Origin: Flaccisagitta enflata
Taxonomy: Eukaryota; Chaetognatha; Sagittoidea; Aphragmophora
Assembly (NCBI GenBank): GCA_965153355.1
Contig: OZ231128.1
Span: forward strand, 2,356,001-2,420,000
DNA length: 64,000 nucleotides
Reading direction: 5' to 3'
In this document: piece after piece, positions 55,831 to 64,000 of the stretch
Layout of the letters: each line of letters starts with the position of its first letter
Position numbering within the stretch: position 1 is the stretch's first letter
The notes under the pieces: generated by a model
Database searches by the model: none
Told to the model about the DNA's origin: nothing
The model's input: only the letters and a program-made list of their open reading frames with translations
Translations under genes and position numbers: made by a program

Positions 55831-56539
55831 ACAGGAACAAAAAGAGAGAGAAACAGAAGAGAGAGGGGGGAGGGATTGGTTAATGCCTACCAACTAACTA
55901 GCTAGTGTGTATCATTAGTAACTACCTCAATCAATTCAAATCAATTGTCAACAAATGTAGCCAAGAGCACTCACTCACAGGTTCCACTGTAATCCCTGGG
56001 GCAAGTTTCCAAGGTTGAATTGCTTGTTAAAATACACTGATTAACTGAAAGAAAGAATGCATCCAGAGAATCAAGTATATCACCACAAGCAAATGAATAG
56101 CAACGCCAACGAGAGGACAATGAAATAAATCGCAGTACAAAAGCGCCAAATGCCAAAATATCAACGATATTCCACAGTCCCCCCGTTGGAATCCCATTCC
56201 AACCCAGTCACACCGTCCCGCCTCAAAAAAGAACGAGGAGAGACCAAGGATCAAGTCACCTGAATGAGCGGACGAACGGACGGCGAGAGGAGCGGCGCGA
56301 GACGCGCCTAGCGACGCGAAGGCGCCGCGCCACGCTGCCCGTGTGGCTGCGGACCACGCTGCGCGTCCGGATCAGCGGCTGGCGGTTGTTGACGATGCTG
56401 CTGCTGCTGATACCCATGACGCTGGCCACCGTGTCCGCGATGTCGAGGGCGGGACGCTGACGGCGACGAGGTGGCAACAGGTGCCATCGCTTCCGACGCC
56501 GCAGTGCGCCCCAACAAGCATACCCCTCGAAAAAAATCT

Positions 56540-57652
56540 TCAAAACTCGAGGGGGGGGGTGGAGAACGACGCGTTGGGGAGGAAGGGCGTCGCCTCCCTA
56601 TACCGCCGCGATAAGTCCTCATCATTCATGGACTGGTTGGACCGGAAACCGCTGTGGTCGCGGCGCCAACCTCCACGGCCGCGGCCATAACCACGACCAT
56701 TTCCACGTCCACTCTGCCGACGATTGTTTTGAGGGTTTGGGGACAGCGTCGGTGGGGGGACGGATGAGTCTGTCGCCGAAGCGGCAGCCATCGCCTTCCC
56801 CCCCTCCGGATGCTTCCCTTTTAGATGAGGATGAAGAAGACGCATGTCAGGGCTCAGCTCGGAGGGCTGCTGGTACACCCCGGCAGCACCCCCCTCCTCC
56901 TCCTGCTTCTTCTTCTTCTTGGAGGGCTTTTCCCTCTCCTTCCTTTCCTTCGCCTTCTCTTTCATCTCCTTCTCTAACTCCTCCATTTCCCGCTGCATCC
57001 CTTCCAACTTCTCCTTCTTCTCCCGCTCAACCTCCGCCTTCACCTCTTCCATCTGCTTCCTCTTCTCCTCAATCTGCTCCTTCAATCCATCTCTCTCCTC
57101 CTTATACTCCAGCTGCCTCTTCCTCCTATTCTCCCTAAACTTAATGTTCTTCTTCTTCTGCCGCTCCTGCTTCTTCGTCCATCCCCTCTGCTCTCCTTCT
57201 TCCTCATCCTCAACTCCTCCTCCCTCCCCCTGTCTGCGCACCACCACGTCTTCCGCTTCCAAGTCCCTCGGCTCCGGCCCCACATTCGCCACTGCTCCAG
57301 CACCACGCCACTCAGGAAGGAGAGGGCACCCCCACAACTGATTGGGCATCCTCACTGCCCTCTCTGGCCCTGCGTCACCCCTCGAATTCCACACCATCTC
57401 TCTCTTCCTCCACCTATCCATCTCCGCCGTCAACAAACCGTCCAACTCCGCGATCCTCAGCTTCCCCTTCCTCCTCTTCGCGTCCTCCGTCGCCACCGCC
57501 TCCTTAAACCTCACCACCACCTCATGCTCCTCCATCGCCGAGTCGCCGCGCAAACACGGCCACCGCGGCGGCTCCCTCGTCTCCGGCTCCCACAACCCGT
57601 ATGCCGTGCACACCCCCGGCTTCTTCGCGAACCTCCGCATCGCCATCTTCAC
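56540..57652 (-). CDS. Coiled-coil, RGG-type basic ORF downstream of BEL/Pao pol
   Basis: A 370-residue ORF on the same strand as the retroelement. The middle (about residues 150-250) is a long Lys/Glu coiled coil, and the C-terminal quarter has a Gly/Arg cluster (GRGNGRGYGRGRGGWRRD) typical of RNA-binding tails. No signal peptide or membrane helix, so it does not look like an envelope protein. It starts 6 bp after the stop of the neighbouring ORF. It may be an extra ORF of the BEL/Pao element, a gag-like gene of another element, or a captured sequence; I recognise no family. Confidence 0.5.
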   Translation of the reverse strand: MKMAMRRFAKKPGVCTAYGLWEPETREPPRWPCLRGDSAMEEHEVVVRFKEAVATEDAKRRKGKLRIAELDGLLTAEMDRWRKREMVWNSRGDAGPERAVRMPNQLWGCPLLPEWRGAGAVANVGPEPRDLEAEDVVVRRQGEGGGVEDEEEGEQRGWTKKQERQKKKNIKFRENRRKRQLEYKEERDGLKEQIEEKRKQMEEVKAEVEREKKEKLEGMQREMEELEKEMKEKAKERKEREKPSKKKKKQEEEGGAAGVYQQPSELSPDMRLLHPHLKGKHPEGGKAMAAASATDSSVPPPTLSPNPQNNRRQSGRGNGRGYGRGRGGWRRDHSGFRSNQSMNDEDLSRRYREATPFLPNASFSTPPLEF

Positions 57653-57658
57653 CTGCCC

Positions 57659-58414
57659 CTAACTACACCACAACAACACCGACAGGTGACGCAGGCGTGA
57701 GCCCATCGCATGGCCGATTTTGTAGATGTCGAAGCCATCCTCGACTAGGACCCAATCCATCTCGCCATCGACCTTGATCAGTTGGGCCACGTAATCGTTG
57801 GGGTAGCGCTTCTGACCGACATGGAAAAACACCAAGACCGCCAAATTGGAGGCCATGATGTCTCTCTGCGCTTCAGTCGAGAACTGCCATTCATCAAATT
57901 CTTCCGTCAACGCGTTGGAACCTCTACACATCCGGAAGGATCCCACCATGTCCGCTACTTCCGTTCTGCTCTTCTTCTTCCTCTCCTCATCCTTCTCCAC
58001 CGCTACCGCCACCTGCGGACCCCCTGGCAACAACAACTCATTATTCTTATACTCCACCGGCACCTCCTCCGACTCCACCCTCCTCGGCTCCATCGCCTCG
58101 TCCTCCATCTGCACTAAATCAAACTCATAACCTCCTCCCAGCGCCTCCTCACACTCCTCCCCGGTCACACTGACATGGTGGGATGACATTCTCTCCGGAT
58201 GCGGCGTCCACAACGATTGACAATTGTGAAATTGATTGTTTTCAAGCGTGTTGACAATTTTCTGATAATTATTCTTACAATCCTTCAAGCAAAGGGGGAA
58301 AAATACAAAAGCAAAATCAATACAGCAATGCAAAGACATGGGGACTGGGGCGGGTTGGGGGGGCACGAGGGAGACACACCTAAGGAGAAAGGGGCAAAGA
58401 TAACAAGATATCAA
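57659..58414 (-). CDS. Unrecognised ORF between BEL/Pao pol and the expected 3' LTR
   Basis: Up to 251 residues; the first 74 look like non-coding translation, and an ATG near 58190 (MSSHHVSVTGEECEE) is the better start, giving about 177 residues. The product is acidic in its first half and ends with a hydrophobic, globular-looking segment (MASNLAVLVFFHVGQKRYP). It lies 30 bp after the integrase ORF and just before the coiled-coil ORF, on the same strand. The function is unknown. Confidence 0.45.
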   Translation of the reverse strand: MISCYLCPFLLRCVSLVPPQPAPVPMSLHCCIDFAFVFFPLCLKDCKNNYQKIVNTLENNQFHNCQSLWTPHPERMSSHHVSVTGEECEEALGGGYEFDLVQMEDEAMEPRRVESEEVPVEYKNNELLLPGGPQVAVAVEKDEERKKKSRTEVADMVGSFRMCRGSNALTEEFDEWQFSTEAQRDIMASNLAVLVFFHVGQKRYPNDYVAQLIKVDGEMDWVLVEDGFDIYKIGHAMGSRLRHLSVLLWCS

Positions 58415-58444
58415 AGACCAATTGAAGCAATATACTCGGCATAG

Positions 58445-61400
58445 TCACGCCGACAAACGCGCCGGGTCAAGTTCCAATCGGACTACTTTGCTCCTATCAC
58501 GTGTGAATCTCTTCCCATTCGCCGTCCTCACCACTACAGTCCGTACGACGTCGCCTCCATCGACTTCCGTGATGACGCCGGTGCGCCAATCTCCCCGTCG
58601 ACACTGATCATCCACCATGAGAACAACGTCGTCAATTTCCAAGTCTTTCTCCACCCGGCGCCATTTTGGTCGCGCCTGCAAGGCCGAGACATAGTCTCTT
58701 TTCCACCTTCTCCAAAACGCATCAGCAATTGCGCGTGATTGGCGCCAAGTATATCGAAGCGCTTCTGCATCTGGAGGCGAGGGGGGCACAAGGTCGCAAC
58801 CGGAAGACGCGTATACACCAGGGCAAAGAAAGTCTATCGGCCGCAAAGCCTGGATCCCTGGCTCATCACCCACGTAGGTAATCGGCCGCGAATTCATGGC
58901 CAGCTCTGCTTGGGCCAATACTGTTGCAAAAGTCTCGATGTGGAGATTGTCCTGGTTCAGTACGAACGCCAAATGCTTCTTTGCAGATTGAACCAAGCGC
59001 TCCCATACTCCACCTCGATGTGGTGCAACAGGCGGGTTAAAAGTCCATTGTATGCCCGTCAGTCTCAGTTCGGGTTTTGCGGACAAATTCCATGCCTCCA
59101 TTTCCGCGCGCAGTTCTTTGTCGGACGCGGTGAAGTTGGTGCCGTTGTCCGAATACAAATGGCGAATCGCAGGGCGGCGAGCTTGAAACCGCAAGAGGGC
59201 GTCGATGAAGCAAGAGGCGCTCATGGATCTCAGTACCTCGAAATGCACCGCGCGCACGCAAGGCAGGTAAAAAGCGCGACGTACTTTGTGAGAGATGCTC
59301 CAGCGATTTGTGAGGAAGCAGGTCCAAAATATCCACCCCTGTATTCTCGAAGGGCAAACACTTTTTAGTCCTTACTTCCGGTAGTGGCGCCATCAGCTGA
59401 CTTTCTGGGCGTTTAAATTGTTTTTGACACTCCACACACGCGCGCACAACGCGCGTTACAGACCGGCGTCCTTTCGTGATCCAAAAGCGGCGTCGCGATT
59501 CACCCAGTACTTGTTCCACGCCGGCGTGCAGTTGACGGAAGTGGATAGACCGGATCAAACATGCGACGGCCTCGCCATCGTGTGGAAGTATCATAGGATT
59601 TTTAGCGTGAAAGTCCAATTCCTCGTCACGCTGGAGTCGTCCTCTGCATCGTAGCAAACCGGCGTTGTCAACGAAGGGGCACAACGCCGCCAGAGGCGAT
59701 TTTGCGGCGACTTTTTTGGTTCCAACCGGATCACATCGTTGCAGGGATCCAATTTCCGCGTGGAAGGCTTGGGATTGAATGGCGCTGACGATCAATTTTT
59801 CGGCGTCGGCCAATTCGACGCCGGTGGGCGCCCCAACTTTGTCGGCGTCGTTGTATAACGCCCGGCGTCGATTGCGGACGATGCACACCATGATCGTGCG
59901 TTTTAGCAGTGCGATGCGCCTCAATTTTCCCGTCCACGTCTCCACTTTCTCGCTGACGCGTATCACCCACGATTGAGGCGGCGTTCTTTTCGGCGTTGCC
60001 GTCGTCGCGAGGATGTGAGCGGGAAATGGGCGTGTCACGATCTGCTTTTCCGGCCATTCGTCTTCGCCTCGCCAAAGATAATCCGGGCCGTTGTGGAATT
60101 TGCCCCAATTTGGATCTTGGGCGAGCATCCCTTTGGACGAGTAGTCGGCTGGGTTGAGGTGGGTTGGTACCCACCTCCACTCCTCCACCTTCGTAAGCGC
60201 CTGAATTTCAGAGAGACGATTTGCAAAGTAAACCTTGAACCTTGTTTCAGTGTCATTCAATTGCTTAATTACACATTCTGAATCGGTCCAATTTACATAA
60301 CCATCATAACTCCCTGTTTCTTCAATAATGGTGGCGCGCATTCTAGCTGCGAGGCGTGCCGCTTGAAGCTCCAAGCGTGGCGTCGACTCCATGTGACCCG
60401 CCTCCACATCCTTCAGTGGGACGACGTGCGACTTGGAACAGACGATGGACACGTGGATTTCGCCATTTGGACCCTCGTAGCGGACGTAGTACACGGCCCC
60501 ATACGCCCGTCCACTCGCATCCGAATACCCGTGGAGGATTTTCCTGCCGTCTTGCGTTTCCGGCGTCGCCGTCCATCTCGTGATGCGGAATGACTCCAAG
60601 AACCTGAAGCTTGCTTGCCATTCCACAAACTCGTTGAGGGATACGGTTGGAATGTCTTTGCTATCCCAACTTTCGACGACGCGTAGTACTTTTTGCAGAA
60701 TTAGCCTTGCCCAAATTACGAATGGCTCCAAAAAGCCCAGCGGGTCAAATATTGACGCTATCAGTTTGAGCATTTGTCTTTTGGTCTGCACATTCAATTC
60801 GGCCTTTGATTTATCTGGCAAAAAGGAAAAAGCATCGGCAGAAAACGAGTATCTAAGGCCTAACAATTTCGTCGTGTCATCAGTGGCGCCGGATACATCC
60901 ATTGGCGCCGCCGGCGCCGGATCCGTTGTATCGCCTTCAAGGACTTCCGGGTGGCTTGATCTCCATTTGCACAGATTCATGCCGGCGTCCTCAAGGGCGG
61001 CCGTGATGCCCACACGAAAGTCTTTCGCCACTTTGGTGTTGCGCAGTGATTTTATTAGATCATCAATGTACATGTTCCTCATCACTGCTTGAACCACGAG
61101 GGGGCCATACTCAGCCGAATGCTGTTCCACGTGGTGTTGCAGAGTGAAGATCGCTACACAGTTTGATGATTTTGCACCGAAGACGTGACCGAGAAACTCG
61201 TTCAGGTCAATTTCCTTCATCTTTTCATCGCGAAACCAGTAGTAACGGAAAAGACCTGCGTCCTCTTCGGTGACATAGATTTCGTGGAAGTAGTCCTTAA
61301 TGTCCGCGCCCACCGCGACGGGACCTTCACACCGGAAGCGCATCAACACGCCTCTGATGTCGTTGGCAAGCTGCGGTCCGTCCAAGAGCTGGTCGTTAAG

Positions 61401-62411
61401 GCTTGATCCACCCACTGCTGCTTTGCAATCGTGGCAGATGCGGACTTGCCCGGGCTTGCCGGGCTTGTCCGCCACATGGATTGGAATTGTCCATCTAGGT
61501 CGATCTGGTGGCATGTTGGCGTGCACATTTGGATCTATTTTCCTCACGCGCCCTTTTTCCCAGAATTTTGCCATAGTTTCGAACGTTATTCGGCGCCTTT
61601 CCGGGTCCCGCATTAATTGTTTTTTCAGTCGAAATAAGCGGTCTAGGGCCATCGTTGGGGAATCCAAATTGTTTAGTGCATCGCAAGTTGCTTGCCTTCC
61701 ACCTTTATGAAGGACAGGGGTCCGGTAGTGTTCCGTTTTCGGATCCCACCTAATGCCTTCCTTCATTTGGCGGATGGCAAACTTATCACTAAGAGACATA
61801 TCTCGCTTATTTTCGTCCACTTTTTCAAATTCACCGGCATTTATTCTTTTTATGGTTTTTGCCAAATCTGAATCAATGCTGTGAAAGGAAGCAAAATTGC
61901 AAACAAAATATCGCGAGTCAGTGTTGTTTCTAGGGCCGATCAGACCGGCGCCGAGCGGCGTGGAAATTCCCATGGGCAATCCCTCGGCGCCTTTGTATGT
62001 CTCTCCGCCGATCCAGATTCGAGCGTGCTCCGCGCCGATTATTACGCCGATAGAGCATCCGTCGTCGCCATCCGGAAACGCAGGAAATTCCAGGTCGACG
62101 AGATGCTCCATCCCGGCGGCATCCTCAGCGCGTGGTGGTCTGTCGTCCTTCGATGCGATTATCTCCCCGAAGATGGCGTTGTTGAGAGTGATCCTGTAGC
62201 CGTTGGTACCTTCAACTACCACATCTGCCACTTCCCTCTCTCCCTCCACCATCTTCTCAAGGGTGGTTATCGTCATCGTCGTTTTCCTCCCACTTAGTTT
62301 CAATTTTTTACATAAGTCCTTCGACACGACGTGTCGGTTGGCGCCGCCATCCATCAAAGCAAAAGTCTTAACTTTTCTTTCACCGTTCGTTATGTACAGC
62401 GGCAAGATCAA
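58445..62411 (-). pseudogene. pol: BEL/Pao retrotransposon pol, frameshifted in the integrase
   Basis: From 62411 downward the main frame encodes, in order, an aspartic protease (FALMDGGANRHVV near residue 20), the Pao-type reverse transcriptase (RICHDCKAAVGG near 325, VGADIKDYFHEI near 365, catalytic YIDDL near 448), RNase H (HGYSDASGRAYGA near 627) and the HHCC zinc-binding start of integrase (near 955-995). The frame then fails near 59330, and the integrase catalytic core resumes in another frame from about 59257 to 58445 (YSDNGTNF, then GGVWERLVQSAKKHL with the catalytic Glu). Between the two, homology appears to sit briefly in the third frame, so there are at least two small indels. This copy is probably inactive unless these are assembly errors. 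Confidence 0.9.
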
Positions 62412-62471
62412 CCTCCACGCTCCGTCGTCGCCGCCAACTTTGAAGACGGAGTTGGTCGAAGGCGCCTCATG

Positions 62472-63992
62472 TCACGCAGTTTCGGATCCTTTATCGCCGG
62501 CGTTTTTGTTATCATCCGTTTGTTTCCCCGCCGGGTTAGGTTCCGGGTGCGCTAGAGGGTGGTGGAAGCCATTGCACTTATCGCACGTGATCGTCGACGG
62601 ACACGCCTTGGCGAGATGGCCTCCTTCGAGGCATCTGAAGCAGATGCCCAAGTTTTTGTTGAATTTCCGGCGGTCCGACGCGTTCATCTCGCTGTAAGTG
62701 GGGCAATCCGCTAGACCGTGTTTTCCGTCGCAACGAGGACAGAGGCCCGGCGTCGTTTTTGAAGCCGGCGTCGGCATCGCGTCCTTCTTTGCGGCGGCGT
62801 TGGCGGTCGTCGCGGAAATTTTGGCCGATGCAGCGGGCTTATTTTGATTGTTGTTGCGATGGTATCCTGACAACATTTCAGAAATGGTTTGCTCTTCATC
62901 AATGAAATCAAGAAAGTCAGCAAATTTCAAGTCTGAACCATTTTTCTTCCTATACCTCACAACTTTCTTTGCCCACTTATCTTTTAGGAAGGGAAGCTTC
63001 TTCTCGACGATCGTCTTGACCACCAACTTGTTCTCGAAGTCGTCCGCCTTTTTTGTCTCGGTTGCGAACGAATGGACGCTCATCAACCGCGCGTAGAAAT
63101 CGAGCATCCCGTTGTGATCCTTTTCGTCGATCACTTTTCCCTGCAGCACTTCGTCGAGCATCTCCAACGCGGTCTCCTGGCGCATCCCGAACTTCTTCGT
63201 CAACTTCTCCAACGCCTCGTCGACGGCCGACTCCGACTTCTTCAGCGTCTCCGCCTCGATCAGCTTGAAGGCCGATCCCTCAAACCAATGCTGCAACTCG
63301 TTCAGCATTTGCTTCTTGGATACGCCCGGGATCTCCATCGCCTCGTTGAAGATCTTCATGTGCTTTTCAAAGTCCATTCTTTTAGTCGTGTTTCCGGAGA
63401 ACTTTTTGGCGGGTCTAGCTTCCTTCAGCTGTTGGATGGCCGTCTGTTTTAGCGCCGCCTCCAACTGTTGTCGCTGCAGTCGCAAAATGCTCGTCATTAA
63501 CGTGTCTGAGACATTTGACGCATGGCTGCTCGCGCTGCTGGAAGCTATCGACGGCGCCTTCGAACGTGTTGACGATGATCTCGACACGATTGACGAACGA
63601 CTGGGGCTTTTCGATTCTTGCGGATGTGTTGCCACAGACGCATCTGTCTTTACCCTCGGTTTCTCGTCTTTCGTCTTGATCCCTTTCTTTGTTCTTTCCT
63701 GTTCTCCTGATTCCATTTTCTTTGGCTTCACGTCACCCAATTTACGGTATGGCATTGTCGGTGGTTTTTTGACCTCCGTCTTTGCCTCTTTTTCCTTTTT
63801 TGGGTCTTCTGCGTAAAGCTTCTTTTTCGACTTTCGCAGTGGATCCGGTAGCGATCTCCCTGTGATTGACGGCGTCTTCACCTCCTTCTTGGCCGTCGAC
63901 GTCGGTCTCGACGTCACTCCGTTCACCCACGCGCTCGTCAATGCATCCGGAGTTTCGCCACCGAATGCTGCACCTGCGGCGGTCATCTCCAA
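62472..63992 (-). CDS. gag: BEL/Pao retrotransposon gag
   Basis: A 506-residue ORF upstream of pol on the same strand. The N-terminal 190 residues are basic and Ser-rich. The middle matches the capsid-like region of BEL gag: RPAKKFSGNTTKRMDFEKHM, ELQHWFEGSAFKLIEAE and LEKLTKKFGMRQE. The C terminus has three Cys/His zinc knuckle-like motifs (CPRCDGKHGLADC, CFRCLEGGHLAKAC, CDKCNGFHHPLAH) for RNA binding. The stop at 62472 precedes the pol ATG by 60 bp in a different frame, so pol may be reached by frameshifting. The ORF runs to 63992; the true start and the 5' LTR may lie outside the window. Confidence 0.9.
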   Translation of the reverse strand: MEMTAAGAAFGGETPDALTSAWVNGVTSRPTSTAKKEVKTPSITGRSLPDPLRKSKKKLYAEDPKKEKEAKTEVKKPPTMPYRKLGDVKPKKMESGEQERTKKGIKTKDEKPRVKTDASVATHPQESKSPSRSSIVSRSSSTRSKAPSIASSSASSHASNVSDTLMTSILRLQRQQLEAALKQTAIQQLKEARPAKKFSGNTTKRMDFEKHMKIFNEAMEIPGVSKKQMLNELQHWFEGSAFKLIEAETLKKSESAVDEALEKLTKKFGMRQETALEMLDEVLQGKVIDEKDHNGMLDFYARLMSVHSFATETKKADDFENKLVVKTIVEKKLPFLKDKWAKKVVRYRKKNGSDLKFADFLDFIDEEQTISEMLSGYHRNNNQNKPAASAKISATTANAAAKKDAMPTPASKTTPGLCPRCDGKHGLADCPTYSEMNASDRRKFNKNLGICFRCLEGGHLAKACPSTITCDKCNGFHHPLAHPEPNPAGKQTDDNKNAGDKGSETA

Positions 63993-64000
63993 TCCGGCGC

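Larger units (their letters stand above)
56400..64000 (-). mobile_element. BEL/Pao LTR retrotransposon, right side cut by the window
   Basis: Order on the minus strand is gag, pol, then two additional ORFs. I could not identify LTRs: the 5' LTR would lie beyond 64000, and no clear TG...CA boundary stands out below 56,540. The left limit is therefore a guess. Confidence 0.7.

Noticed and set aside
55920-56540. 3' LTR of the BEL/Pao element
   Set aside because: No clear TG...CA boundaries, polypurine tract or repeat of the 5' LTR, which lies outside the window, so no LTR is annotated.
56737-57341. Plus-strand Ser/Pro-rich frames opposite the coiled-coil ORF
   Set aside because: Complement of the Lys/Glu-rich minus-strand ORF; composition explains the openness.

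Overview
The window is nuclear DNA of a bilaterian animal. Five host genes lie on the + strand with GT-AG introns, one of them is a TBP-like factor (TRF2/TBPL1) known only from bilaterians, and a BEL/Pao retrotransposon sits at the right end. The DNA is extremely rich in microsatellites and in small transposons. The UBE2D protein is unusually diverged for so conserved a family, which suggests a fast-evolving lineage; I cannot name the phylum.

Region 1 (about 1-14,100) is a virus-like island. A tight array of intronless, AT-rich minus-strand genes (gaps of 2 to about 165 bp) encodes at least five diverged paralogues sharing a C-x-G-x-C ... C-x-C cysteine signature, plus two more ORFs. A divergent plus-strand unit encodes a Ser/Thr-rich type I membrane protein and, in another frame of the same spliced transcript, a second small membrane protein. 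One array gene is split by a 4.9 kb hAT-type element (4306-9209) with a perfect 8-bp target duplication; the element carries a broken non-LTR reverse transcriptase and long microsatellites.

Region 2 (14,664-24,599) holds the 3' exons of a TTC16-like TPR gene. Its N-terminal exons are absent, so the island apparently lies inside or just upstream of this gene. Region 3 (27,137-29,142) is a complete UBE2D-type ubiquitin-conjugating enzyme. Region 4 (31,146-39,497) is a 1286-residue acidic, SP/TP-rich protein that I do not recognise, with repeated motifs resembling dynein light chain (LC8) binding sites. Region 5 holds TOMM5 (39,841-40,435) and ZNF622/REI1 (40,651-48,937). Region 6 (49,384 to about 55,300) is TBPL1/TRF2 with a long N-terminal extension. 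Region 7 (about 56,500-64,000) is a minus-strand BEL/Pao element: gag, pol with at least two frame breaks in the integrase, and two extra ORFs between pol and the expected 3' LTR.

Introns and spacers carry several repeat families that can be defined here by target duplications or copy comparison: hAT-type and TA-type MITEs, large palindromes, foldback elements with a central 21-bp minisatellite, and a dispersed repeat headed by a hairpin. In the last family the stem sequence differs between copies while pairing is kept, and the 3' end carries the matching inverted sequence. That family, the cysteine-signature island and the overlapping spliced ORFs are the most promising undescribed systems. 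All functional calls come from reading the sequence; no searches were run.
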